64,000 bases of DNA. Source: Siphonodentalium dalli (Eukaryota > Mollusca > Scaphopoda > Gadilida > Siphonodentaliidae). The notes beneath the pieces were generated by a model. The model ran no database searches. It was not told the DNA's origin and saw only the letters and a program-made list of their open reading frames with translations. A program made the translations under genes and the position numbers. How positions within the stretch are numbered: the stretch's first letter is position 1; each line of letters starts with the position of its first letter. The stretch is taken from the NCBI GenBank assembly GCA_032622095.1, contig CP136062.1, positions 162,748,875 to 162,812,874 on the forward strand, read 5' to 3'. Below, in pieces: positions 38,971 through 49,875 of the stretch.

Positions 38971-39009
38971 ATACGAGCAGCAATGTTCATCATACGAGCA
39001 GCAATGTTC
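38971..39009. repeat. Duplication junction with a doubled 21-bp segment
   Basis: The text atacgagcagcaatgttca-tc occurs once fully and again up to 'gttcaac'. The first 26 bp are identical to 43254-43279 inside the retroelement remnant 4.3 kb away. Confidence 0.75.
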
Positions 39010-41005
39010 AACAACATGTCTTACAAATATCGTCTATTCTATTGCCTGTTATTCTTCATGTAAATGTTCCTGTTATATTATAAAGGTTAGTTGAACTTGT
39101 ATGTTCGTATTTAATTAATAATGTAGTAATGTATAAGAAACCCCACATAAAAATACGACATTATTTTCCCGAGGCGGTGTCTTTTGAACAGCTAGCAGGA
39201 CTATTGAGCGAGACCACAGAAAATAGTTTGCTTGCTTTGCAATGGTTAAAACTACTCTCTGACACGTGATCTTGTTTCTTCCAATCAAAAGACAGTATGA
39301 CCCTCTGTGAACTCAATGTATATAACAATATTGGAATAAAGACTGCTTTGTAGATGCAAAGTTATATATGTAGTAATTAATACTTTTTTTGTTAGTTTTG
39401 TGTTCAGGCCTGTAATTTTCGAGAGTTGAGGGGTGCTGGACATGCACCCACTGTATATCCCAAAAGCTGCTTTTGGTGTCATTTTATCGGGCATAATCTG
39501 GATAACAACATATCCAAAATCCGCCTTAGGGAAAATTCTCTATTCAAGATGAAGTCCAATATGGATGTTGTTATCAGAAATCTGCGGTAGTTGAACCAAC
39601 TAATGTCAAATTCATACAAAATTTAAATATTGACAAACAATGCTTAGCTGTAAACAATATTTGTAGAATGTGTGGCCCAAAAAGGCCGCCAAAATTGACA
39701 ACCCAAATGAAGTTTACATTTTGTGCAAAATTTAATAGCTAGTCCTATAATATATAGTGATTAAACGCTCAAATTATTCGAGCAATAATCATTGCAGAGT
39801 ATAAGAGAAACTTTAAATCAGAGATGTAAGAACTCTTTTGGGCACCCAGAAATGGAAAAATAATGCTGTTTATATGAACTTTTTATCTTGAATCGTGTTA
39901 TTATAGCATCGTAGGCACGTGTGTTTGTTTATACATTCGACGCAGGTGAATGACACCACATATATTTTTCTACATCCATCAGTGATTTTACAAAGATCCC
40001 GGGTATGGATTTTGGAAAAATTGTCAAGTGACATCCGATTAGCTACTGTGTGCAAATCACAGAACCAGGAATGGACCATCGCGATGAAAATGAAATTAGC
40101 TACTTCACAACTTACAAAGAATTCCCATGTGATTTAGGCCTATTAGTTTAATTTAGATCAATTCCATTGGTTAGCTTAATGATAACCAGCGACGACGTCA
40201 TGATAAGGTTTCTGACGTCATTTACGTTATTTTGGATTTGTGGGTCAGAATCCAGACAGGATTGTACAATCCACGACAAGTCTTGTCATGTCGTCTCGTT
40301 CGGGACCACAGCCTGATGTTACATACATTATTCTGAGTGTCATATCGCCGGTAAAAGGAAAATTTGAGGGACAACATGTGTGGTTACAGTCATTGGGTAT
40401 GCCAATGGAATGCCCCGAGAGAGCAGATTGGCATTCCGGTCGGGTCATTGGTACAAGGTACCCCTTCTGGGACGAATTGTGTGCCCCTCCGATTGCGCCT
40501 AGTTATTGCAACTAGTGGGCAGATCCCTATTATCTAGCATTGAACACCCAATGCTAGTTGAGATCTCACAACGAGGGGAAAGAGCTTCCGGTAATCTGTT
40601 CCTGAACACGTGACCGTGCTTTGTTATCACTAAGCCCCATTGGCTGTTTTCCCCATCACATTTTCATAAAAAACATAATTACACCAAATCACGGAAACGA
40701 CGATCGACTTTAGAAAGTTTACGGGACGAACATCGTGCTAGAAGTGAATCTAATTCCCGAACACGCGACTGCGCATTGTTATCACTAAGCACATTAGCTG
40801 TTGTCCTGTCACGTGTTCATAAACAGCAATAATTACACCCAATCACGGAAACTCACCGCTTCCCACACTATCTAATTATATTAACCCGTATCGCCAAGAT
40901 AAATGTTTTTCTCTATACTATGAAACTTGAAACGAGAAAAACTATTAAGATATCTGCTCATATCATATACATGAAATATGTCTTTAACACTTTGGTGTCA
41001 CTTAC

Positions 41006-41119
41006 TAGTTGAGCATGTTGCATCAGTGAAGCCGGTAGCACAAGCACATGTGTAAGCATCAACCGCATCAGTACAAGTTCCTCCGTTCGTGCAAGGCGAT
41101 GCTGCACAATCATCAATGT
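41006..41119 (-). CDS. Calcium-binding EGF-like exon (B2)
   Basis: A 114-bp minus-strand EGF exon, third copy of the B module, with intact splice signals (cttttcag acceptor, gtaagtg donor) and phase 1 ends. It begins (D/N)-I-D-D-C and contains C-T-N-G-G-T-C and C-T-D-A-V-D-A-Y-T-C-A-C. It differs from B1 at five bases (Leu-to-Thr by two changes, Asn-to-Asp, two silent) and from B' at nine, although the adjacent 405 bp of intron differ from B' by one substitution and one deleted base. It joins exon 45004-44891 upstream with an Asp split codon. Confidence 0.87.
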
Positions 41120-41235
41120 CTGAAAAGGTAAACAAAAGAGCTGTTTTTCATAAATCGTTGTCTTGAAAGGAGGTTTGGTTCAGCAAATTATAGTTATTAA
41201 TTCTGATGTTTGTCTCATATTTTCCCCAGTTCCAG

Positions 41236-42455
41236 GGATCATCTACATGTCAATAGCCATGACAAATTTCATAATGATCCGACGAAAGGTACGACTTGAA
41301 GCCCGTGTCAAAGGATTTAGTCATACAAAGAGTAAAATCCAAGATGGCTGCCAGCGGACATGTTTTATGACCGAATGACCACACAATGACTCGTTCCCAT
41401 CTACAGGTCAATATCAAAAGTCATTACGAATTTCATGATGATCCGACCAAAGGTACGACCTGTAGGCCCATCCAAAGGACTTAGTCATCAAAGAGTAAAA
41501 TACAATATGTCTGTCGGTGGCCATGTTTTATGACCCAATGACCCCAAAATGACTAGTTCCCATCTACATATCAATAACAACATTCTCGAAAAATTTCATG
41601 ATAATCAGATGAACACTGTGGCCTGCAGCCCATGCTAAATGATTGAATTTTAAAATCCAAGATGGCCGCTTGTGGCCATATTGTTTTGCCGAATGACCCC
41701 AAAGTGACCCGTTCTATATATCAATGTTAACAGCCATGACACATTTCATGATGATCCGACAAAAGATACGACCTGTAACCTTTGTTAAAGGATTTACTCA
41801 TACAAAGAGTAAAATCCAAGATGGCTGCCGGCGGTCATGTTTTATGGCCGAATGACCACGAAATGACTCGTTCCCATCTACATGTTAATATTAACATCCG
41901 CGATAAATTTCATGATGATCAGACGTACACTCCGGCCTGTAGCCTGTGCTAATGGATTGAATTTTGAAATCCAAGATGGCTGCCGGCGGTCATGTTTTAT
42001 GGCCGAATGACTACGAAATGACTCGTTCCCATCTACATGTTAATATTAACATCCACGACAAATTTCATGATGATCAGATGTACCCTCCGGCCTGTAGCCT
42101 GTGCTAATGGATTGAATTTTGAAATCCAAGATGGCAGCTGGTGGCCATGTTTTTCTGAATGGCCCCAAAATGAATCGTTCCCATCTTCATGACATGTCCA
42201 CATCCATGACAAATTTCATAACAATCCAACCAAGGGTACGACTTGTAGCGCATGCCAAACGATATAGTCATGCAACGAGTAAAATCCAAGATGGCTGCCG
42301 GCGGCCATGTTTTATGGTCAAATGACCCAAAAATGACTCATTCCCATCTACATGTCAATATTAACATCCATGACAAATTTCATGATGATCCGTCCAAAGG
42401 TACGACATGTGGCCCATGCCAAAGGATTTAGTCATGCAGAGACATTTTCGAAGTC
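41236..42455. repeat. 155-160 bp degenerate tandem repeat, copy 2
   Basis: Same structure and unit order as 21217-22440, carried along by the block B duplication. Confidence 0.85.
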
Positions 42456-42539
42456 TGTCAAATCTTAACAAATTGATCTTTTTACATTCTTTAGCTTATA
42501 TTGAACAATAATTTCTACCATAAAATTATTGTTAGAAAT

Positions 42540-42645
42540 TTGAGAGATTTCCGATGAATGTCAACAAGCCATATTTCTGACTAATTCCTGAAAAGTTATC
42601 CATAATTCTGCTGTGGTTAAGGAGTCGATTATTTAGGGCATTACT
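42540..42645. mobile_element. Right half of a family P foldback MITE
   Basis: Starts in the central 'gagagatttccgatgaatg' and ends 'gattatttagggcattact'. It is the counterpart of 38889-38970 across block B copy 2. Confidence 0.78.
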
Positions 42646-42704
42646 AAGTCTTTTCAGATAATATTACAAAAATACCTCTTGTTTCCATTAAAGACCAGCT
42701 GAAA

Positions 42705-43535
42705 TGTTATAATAATAATAATAATGTATAGCATTTTTAAAGCACCTTATCCCATGAGGTCCAAAGCGCTCAATGATACAACAATTGACAGAGCTCCTAC
42801 ACATACAAACACACCCTCATGTACACACAAACAATAATTACAATGAAATAAATGAAACAATTCATATAAAAATCAGGATGAAGGCGGAGTATAAAATATT
42901 GTGGTCAGTTTTGTTTTGTTTTGAAAGATTCCAAAGTAGCAAAATTCCAAAGTGTAAACTGGAGTGAATATTCCAAAGGTTTGAGCCATAGCATTCAAAA
43001 GATTGATCACCATAATTAACAAGGTCATGTTTGGGGACAGCAAGTAATATTTTATCAGCAGACATTAAGCCTGGTTTCCCAGGTTTATAGTACAAAAGAA
43101 GAGATTCGATATATACAGGGAGAGGCGAGAGATAGTCAAATTTCTTACGACACAAGACAGCAATTTTATAGTCAATACGGACTTGAATTGGTAGCCAGTG
43201 CAGTTCTTTGAACATTGGTGTCAGGTCAGAAAATTTAGGCTTCTTAAGAATCATACGAGCAGCAATGTTCATCATACGTTGATGTTTATCAGTTTCTGAC
43301 TTTGGTAAGCTGGCCGGAAGTGGTTACATTTATAGTCAATCTTGGAAAGAACAAATGACGGAACAAGAGTTTTAGCAGCATCGGTTGTTATGAATGGCCT
43401 GATGTGAGAAATTCTCCTAATACTAAGTGGTGTCAACAATTCGTCGTTTTTAATTGGCCTTAAGTGATCACGCAAATGCCAGAGTGATGCACCGTAGCAG
43501 CACATGTTCCTGACATATTTTGGTTGTAACACTCA
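42705..43535 (-). mobile_element. 3' end of a CR1/L2-like non-LTR retrotransposon (broken reverse transcriptase C-terminus)
   Basis: On the minus strand, 43532-43272 and then 43275-42862 read as the thumb and C-terminal part of a non-LTR retrotransposon ORF2. Recognisable family words are TDAAKTLVPSFVLSKIDY, NIAARMILKKPKFSDLTP and ELHWLPIQVRIDYKI. The frame is interrupted near 43272 and the N-terminal catalytic part is missing, so this is a dead 5'-truncated copy. The element ends on the minus strand in an (ATT)n stretch at about 42708-42725, as expected for CR1/L2-type 3' ends that finish in short microsatellites. The clade is inferred. Confidence 0.8.
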
Positions 43536-43757
43536 GTTGTTAATCTTTATTTCATTTCTTTGCAAATATTAGCATGAGTCTTGTTGATTTCTCTTGGTCC
43601 TTTGTTCTTCTGATTATGATTGCACTTATAATGTGAAACGTACTTCACAGATGTCACAAGAGTCGCCTGTAGCTAATTCCTGGTGATGTTATTTCGCAGC
43701 TTCTTCTGCTCAGCATCAGTCGCATAGGTGTTAGGTTTAAACAAATTTCACTAAGTA

Positions 43758-43914
43758 CAGTAATGCCCTAAGAAATTGACTCCTTAACCACAGCAGAATT
43801 ATGGGTAACTTTTCAGGATTTAGTCAGAAATATGGCTTGTTGCCAACTAAATCCTGAAAAGTTACCTATAATTCTTCTGTGGTTAAGGAGTCGATTTAAC
43901 ACAGGGCATTACTG
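43758..43914. mobile_element. Foldback MITE, family P, centre shortened
   Basis: Inverted arms flanked by TA at 43756-43757 and 43915-43916. The centre is reduced to 'ggcttgttgcc'. Confidence 0.82.
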
Positions 43915-44291
43915 TAAGTGTTCAATTGCATCAAAGTCATGGATACCTGTTACAATGCGGTCTTGGATCAAGATCATCACAATTGCAGCAAAAATCACAG
44001 GTATTTGCCAATGGTCGCAGATTAGTCAAATAGTTGTCAAATTGCTCACTTTCTTATTGAGTTCTCTAATTAATTTTCTGCATTCAATGACTACATTGAT
44101 CTGACGGTGTACATGCGCTTTCAGCCGCACGGGCCAGGGGCTGGGAGTGCTGCAGCCCCACCAAATGTTTTGAAAGCTGAACATTTATTTTAGGAAAATT
44201 TGAGTATTTTCGGTCAAATTTGGGCAAATTGAAGGTATTTCAGGGGAAATTGTGGCAAATGTGTACATGCGCTTACCAGGCCTGAAAATAT

Positions 44292-44830
44292 TATGCCGGT
44301 CATTTGCAGAATGAGGTCCCCAGAGGGTGAATTTAGTGACACTGTACCGCACAATGGGCTAGCATCACCAAAGTCATCCTCTGGTGACCTAATTCTGCAT
44401 GGCCTCATCTGCTGTGGAGACCTAGACACATATTTAAGTTCCCAGATGGTGACGATTGTCATGCACCAATTGGGCACCTTGATTATGCATTGTGTCATCT
44501 GCCAATTTGGGGATGTAGAAAAACTAAACTAAAAAAGAAAAAGAATATTTTCTGATGAAGTTTTCAAAGAAACTAAACAATTGTTAAATTGATCATAAAT
44601 TCATCTTGCTCATTCTGCTTTGGTCTCATCTTCTCTGGAATGTATATTTAAGGTTTCTTTAGAAACTTCTTCAGCTCCTAGGTCAGCCCCATTGCAGTTG
44701 AAGTCTAAACAGATTGAGGTTCCCAGAGGGTAAATTTGGTGACGCTAGCCGGGCCACGCAGGATAGCATCACTAAATTCACCCTCTGGGGACCCCATTCT
44801 GCAAATGACAGACACACTATTTGCAGGCTA
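44292..44830. mobile_element. Family T repeat, composite or partial
   Basis: Two blocks of the 'gaatgaggtccccagaggg' inverted-repeat family (about 44300-44440 and 44700-44815) with non-repeat sequence between. The right edge reads ctgcaaatgacagacacact. Confidence 0.55.
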
Positions 44831-44890
44831 GAAACCAGATCGTGCAAACAGGCCATACAAGTGGTCCATGGTTTATAAAGGATGACATAC

Positions 44891-45004
44891 CACTCTCACA
44901 ATTTGTACCACTGTAACCAGTAGCACATGCGCAGACATAGCCATTGACATTATTCGCGCAGGTAGCTCCATGTTGACAAGGACTTGAAGAACATTCGTCT
45001 ATAT
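44891..45004 (-). CDS. Calcium-binding EGF-like exon
   Basis: A 114-bp minus-strand exon encoding an EGF module with (D/N)-I-D-E-C, C-S-S-S-P-C (O-glucose consensus), C-Q-H-G-A-T-C (O-fucose consensus) and [12 protein letters not shown] (hydroxylation consensus, Asn form). Acceptor: catttcag at 45005; donor: gtatgtc from 44890. Phase 1 on both sides. It joins exon 49617-49504 upstream (split codon Asp) and 41119-41006 downstream (split codon Asp). It has no close duplicate in the window. Confidence 0.87.
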
Positions 45005-45137
45005 CTGAAATGAAATAACAGCAATTTAATAAATAGAGAATACCAAAGTATTTGTTTGAATATCGAAATATTTCACGAGTGTCTGGAAAGAAATATCAAA
45101 TATCAGGTATTCTTTTTATTATATGCAGTTTAATTAG

Positions 45138-45246
45138 TCCCAAAGATGCTAAGTTAATTATTTAATTAATTAAGACTTAACTTAGCATCTTTGGGCCTAA
45201 AGTACAGTTAATTATTTAATTAATTAAGACTGAACTGTACTTAAAG
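45138..45246. repeat. Two adjacent hairpins with different stems and the same loop
   Basis: Hairpin 1 (about 45139-45195) pairs cccaaagatgctaag with cttagcatctttggg. Hairpin 2 (about 45198-45246) pairs agtacagtt with aactgtact. Both enclose the same ttaattatttaattaattaa sequence followed by gac. Confidence 0.8.
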
Positions 45247-46039
45247 GGCTACTGTGAACTAAATCCAGCCATTTATGGAGCCATCTACTTTTATACTCAA
45301 CAGAATATATGCAACAAATAAATGAATTTGAGCCATGGGTTAGTGCAAAATACACTTGTGTGCCTTAGATTGGTAATGAGATTAACTGTTTTCCAACATA
45401 ATTTAGTACCGACGATTTCTCGTCTTCAGTGAATGCAAGACCGTGCTCTTAGCATGGGGTGGCCGATAGGGGTGGTTATGCAGGGGTCTTACTCCCTGTA
45501 CAATTGTAGTAAAACCTAATGCAGCATTAGTTAGAAAGTTCACACTAAAATAAGGTTGAAATTGTTCTTAGTTTGATTTTCCAAAAATTTCATAGTGACA
45601 AATTTGTTGTTCTGATATATTTATTTTATTTTTCTTTCATTTGCAAAATTTTGGACTGAAATGGACATTAGTTTGCAATTTTCAAACCTTAGGGTGAATG
45701 TCAGGTTGAAAATTTCATCAAATTAAAAAGCTTGAGGCCAGTCTAGACGGTGTATATAGGATATTGTAAAATGTTCATGTTCAGATTTCAAAATGTTCTC
45801 ACATCGGGCCAAACCATCGTCTGATCCGTGTGTCCTGTGCCCTTGCAAGTAATTACTTTAAGAAAAATAAATCGGCGTGTGAATTTGTCTGGCGTTATAC
45901 CACTAGATGTTAGGATTTTTTAATTGTCAGGTTCAGATCTAAATAAAATTATCATACTGGCCCGAACCATCCTTTTCATCCCACTGAATGGCTAGTAGCA
46001 ACAAGACTACTGGTCCATTAATTTATTTTTAAATAGGCT

Positions 46040-46130
46040 ACCATCTGGTAGTCTGTGAGGGAACATCTGGTAGTCTGTGAGGGAACATCTGGTAGTCTGT
46101 GAGGGACCATCTGGTAGTCTGTGAGGGAAC
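46040..46130. repeat. 22-bp minisatellite, about four units
   Basis: The unit catctggtagtctgtgaggg plus two variable bases repeats four times with one or two differences. Confidence 0.9.
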
Positions 46131-46715
46131 ATTTGGGAAAAATCAAAGCCCCAGGGGGTGTAAATTGAATTAAGCAAACTTGTAAGTTTGATGTGGATCA
46201 AGGGGTGGAGTGCAGTGAAATTCTAAGGTGGAGACCATCCCAACGCAAACCCTCTAGCCGCATCCTGAGTGCCAAATATCTCAGACTCAACCAAGGGTGC
46301 CCCTCGACTTAGTTTTTGCTATTGGTATATTTTTCTATCTGAGAATACATTGCACCGGTGGCAAAATATTGACTATACTCTAAATGAAAACGCTTCCGTG
46401 GTGATCACAGGGTAAAGTCGTGCTGTCTTGTAAGATGATAATTGTGTTGTAGAAATGATACGGAAGACCGATCGTCAATAATCCCAACATCAAAATACAT
46501 AGGGCAAGGTTTATCGATCCAAACTGTGGAATGCCTTTTCCTTGTGTATTTCTCGCAAATACCCATGGTTATATATAAACGGGCTATGAGCATCTGACCG
46601 AGTGTCTATCAGGTGTAAATTCTTACTTGCTATTTCGGTTATTTCATTATTTCTTAATGAAAGTGTCCATGTAACTGTAGCTCAAATTGGGGAGGTGTTA
46701 ATAAACATAATTTAA

Positions 46716-46950
46716 CCCTTTGAGTGCCAGGGGCCGATCTCATCAGCCCTAAACCTACAAAATAAGTCTGTTAAAGAATATAAGAATAAATTATTAAAAT
46801 TGTAAAAAATTGTAAAAAAAAAAACAAATTGTTAGGCCAATGCATTCTCTTATATATGCGAGGCGACCTATGGTCGACTCGCATATATAAGAGAATGCAT
46901 TGGCACAGGGTATATGGGTTGATACAAAAATTGACCTGGCACTCAAAGGG
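46716..46950. mobile_element. TTAA-flanked MITE (piggyBac-like) with central palindromic core
   Basis: TTAA at 46712-46715 and 46951-46954. Ends CCCTTTGAGTGCCAGG and CCTGGCACTCAAAGGG are exact inverse copies. TTAA duplication with CCC/GGG ends fits piggyBac-type elements. The centre holds 'aatgcattctcttatatatg' and its inverse around a tcgacc/ggtcga-like middle. Confidence 0.85.
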
Positions 46951-47051
46951 TTAAGTCACTTTATAACATAACTTTTAAGCCTTATATGGGAACAGGCCTG
47001 CATTATGCATCTGACTAAATTTGGTGTCATATATAGCGTTCCATGCAGGTT

Positions 47052-47230
47052 CAGTAATGCCCTAAATAATCGACTCCTTAACCACAGCAGAATTATGCGT
47101 AATTTTTCAGGATTTAGTCAGAAATGAGAGCTTTCCGATGAATGGCAACAAGCCATATATCCGACTAAATCCTGACAAATTACCCATAATCCTGCTGTGG
47201 TTAAGGAGTCGATTATTTAGGGCATTACTG
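47052..47230. mobile_element. Foldback MITE, family P
   Basis: Inverted arms with CAGTAATGCCC start; TA follows the right end. Part of the left arm centre is missing. Confidence 0.8.
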
Positions 47231-47879
47231 TAGCCTACTCTGTTTGCTTACCCTGCAAGCCAAAGGCTACATGGCAGGCAGGGAATGGGACAAATAAAGT
47301 GTAGCTATCCCAAATGTTATATGTATACCGCATGTATAATTATATGGTAGCTATAAAATATATGTTTCCTCAAAACATCGCAGACACCTACACTTACCAA
47401 TGGTTACTTAATGGTTACCTATACTAAATTTTACCAAATGTTATTCACTTGAAATTGTTTATTATTTATCTCCCTTCCAAAGCAATCTATATCCTACACC
47501 ACTTCGAGGGTGACACAAGCCCAAATCTGTCATTCAATACCAGCAACAATCGTCTCACTGGCTCTTCTATTCATGCAGTGAGCATTATTGCTATGCAATG
47601 AGAGCTTGAGCCGTTTTTGTGGACTGCTGGCGATCGACCAATCAGAAATGCTTCCACGCTGGGTCGCTTATGAAAATAAAGTTTGTTGACCAGGACAAAA
47701 TAAATATGTTATCAGAATCGGCTCTCAAAAGTCACGTAAATAATGTAATTTCGAGCAGGGACGTTCACCTACTGATGTATCAAATTATTAAGCAACAGGT
47801 ATTAAAAAAGAAATACATTCCCCGCGTTATTGTTTATAAGGTCTGCTGAAAACCGAGATCGGCCAAGTTATTGTGCTAT

Positions 47880-48725
47880 AAAATTTCACAAAATTTAACT
47901 ACTGTAATTATGGGCTGTAACTCCACCCAAAGTAGCTATAGGCAGACTTTTGCCGGTTATCAAACCTGATCAAGACATTGTTGAGAAAGTCTCATATGCC
48001 GGATATAAAAAAAAAAGAAGATTATTTATCCGAGTTATCATGCTATTACCGGTAATGTGATAAAAATTCATGAAAATGAACTTAGATGATATAAAGGGCT
48101 GTAACTCCACCAAAAGTAGGCAGACCTGGCCGGTTATCAAACTTGATCAAGACATTGTTGGGCAAGTCTCATATACCAAATAACAAAATCAGTATATATT
48201 TGTTACAGTTATCATGTTATCGCCTGCTATCTGTAGGCCATGTTTTTCATCGAAAATTGTTTGATAACTCACATCTAGAAGTGATGACTGTAAATTTAAA
48301 AACTATTTCTCCAATAAATGTGGGCGGCATGGTGTGTCGATGGATTCAAATGTGAAATCCGGAAAAATTGTATAGCTCATGTCTAGTGGTCACCCTGAAG
48401 ATCCGTGTGAAGTTTGGTCACCATCGGATGAGGGATGTGCATGGTAAAATCCAAGATTGCTGCTGGTGGCCATGTTTTACATTGAAAATCATTCAAATTT
48501 GAAAGTTCCAATTTAGAGGTGATCCCAAAGATGCCTGTATATTTTCAAAACAATTCTCCAATAAATGTGTGCTGCAGGGTGTGCCAGTGAATGCAAATGT
48601 GATATCCAAGATGGCTGCTGACTGCCATGTTTTTTAAAGAATTTCCAAAAAGCTCCCACCTAGAGGCCACCCCAAAGGTCCATTTGAAGTCTGGTGACGA
48701 TCGGATAAGGGACATTGAAAGAGTT
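47880..48725. repeat. Diverged dispersed repeat units
   Basis: Two units around 'gggctgtaactccaccc/aaaagtag' with 'gccggttatcaaac' and 'gatcaagacattgttg' (about 47905 and 48090) are followed by three decayed 'ccaagatggc' family units. No gene is seen. Confidence 0.6.
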
Positions 48726-48839
48726 AAATGTTAGAACTGGATGTGGAGACAGGTGTAATTAATTGTACACGAAAAAACTCAAATTTGATACACACGTTAA
48801 TTCAATCTGCAGTAAAGCTTCTAAAATCATCGCCATATA

Positions 48840-49302
48840 TAGTCAATATAACTTTCACAAACTTGGACATTGACACATTCCGATCTCTTTACATAAGCAT
48901 GGTCAGACCTATCATCGAATACTGTAACTCTGTGTGGAGCCCACATCACAAATATCAAAGAATTGTGTTTGAGAAAATACAAAGAAAAGCAACGAAACTA
49001 GTTCCTCAAATCAAAACTGAGCTATCGAGACCCAATGATAAGACTCAATCTTATGTCTTTAAAATATCGAAGATTTAGAGGCGATCTAATCGAGGTATAT
49101 AAACTGTTGGATGGTCATTATAATATCAGTGCCTATGCCATATTAGAAAGAAATTCATCAGGAAGAATGAGAGCTAGGACATAATAATAAGTTGCAGATG
49201 CGCACTGTTAACAAGGACATAGGAAAATATTTCTTCACGCACAGGCTGGTCAATAGCTGGAACTCTCTGCCAGACTTCGCTGTTGAGGCTCCAACTACTT
49301 GA
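48840..49302 (+). pseudogene. Broken non-LTR retrotransposon reverse transcriptase C-terminus
   Basis: The plus strand reads FRSLYISMVRPIIEYCNSVW up to about 49015, then after a frameshift LSYRDPMIRLNLMSLKYRRF followed by RGDLIEVYKLLDGHY. After three adjacent stop codons (tаа-type, about 49182-49190) it resumes in another frame with KYFFTHRLVNSWNSLPDFAV and a stop at 49300-49302. These are typical words of the region after the RT fingers and palm in CR1-like or Jockey-like ORF2 proteins ('VRPxLEYCxxVWSP', 'KYRRxRGDxIEVYK', 'FFxxRxVxxWNSLP'). At least two breaks make it non-functional. It is unrelated in frame or position to the EGF gene, whose intron it occupies. Confidence 0.8.
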
Positions 49303-49503
49303 TCAATACAAAATATACATAGATGATTCTCCTATGATATAAAATACGAGTTCGACAACAAGTAATATTTTTGAGTGACTCACAAGAAAATATCGAACCA
49401 GGATACATATATTTATGAACAAACATTTCAAATAATGTTATTGGTATGAAACGTCGCAAGACTTATTATGATGATGATATGATGATGAATTAATTTAGCT
49501 TAC

Positions 49504-49617
49504 CTGTAGCACAAAGAGCATCAGTATACCCAGGAACACAATCACATGTATACGAAGCTAAACCATCTATGCATGTGCCCCCGTTCTGACATGTCACTCC
49601 ACTACAATCATCAATAT
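49504..49617 (-). CDS. Calcium-binding EGF-like exon
   Basis: A 114-bp minus-strand EGF exon beginning (D/N)-I-D-D-C, with C-Q-N-G-G-T-C (O-fucose consensus) and C-I-D-G-L-A-S-Y-T-C-D-C (hydroxylation consensus). The first loop C-S-G-V-T-C lacks the O-glucose serine and the proline found in most other modules. Acceptor: cgacag at 49618; donor: gtaagct from 49503. Phase 1 ends. It joins exon 58333-58220 upstream (split codon Asn) and 45004-44891 downstream (split codon Asp). Confidence 0.87.
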
Positions 49618-49655
49618 CTGTCGTGAGAAAGAAGCAAAAAGGACTTGTCAATTAA

Positions 49656-49875
49656 CCATTTCATGATGGGAGCAGCGCTTGTGCAGCATTAAAGATCATG
49701 TGCCAGTGCATTATCTTATACATGCGAGTCTCCCCTGGGCAGCGTCAAAGATATAAGAGAATGCACTGGCTTACAAGGTCAGTGTAAATATGGTTAGGCC
49801 AATGCATTTTCTTATACGAGAATGCATTGTCACAGGGTTTTAGAAACATTTCATGAACCTCCAGTCACATAAGGG
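49656..49875. mobile_element. TTAA-flanked MITE, diverged
   Basis: TTAA at 49652-49655 and 49876-49879. The left end is CCATTTCATGATGGGAGC and the right end ...catAAGGG. It contains decayed pieces of the 'aatgcattctcttatatatg' hairpin core. Same subfamily as the element split at 54341 and 56991 and the fragment at about 34586-34756. Confidence 0.7.

Larger units (their letters stand above)
39010..42538. repeat. Segmental duplication block B, copy 2
   Basis: Repeats 18988-22520 in the same orientation with about 1% divergence in the parts I compared. It includes an EGF exon (41006-41119) and the 155-160 bp tandem repeat (about 41236-42455). It is bracketed by the two halves of a family P MITE. 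Confidence 0.92.

Noticed and set aside
42773-42967. 64-codon plus-strand frame in the retroelement remnant
   Set aside because: It lies antisense to the 3' end of the minus-strand non-LTR element.
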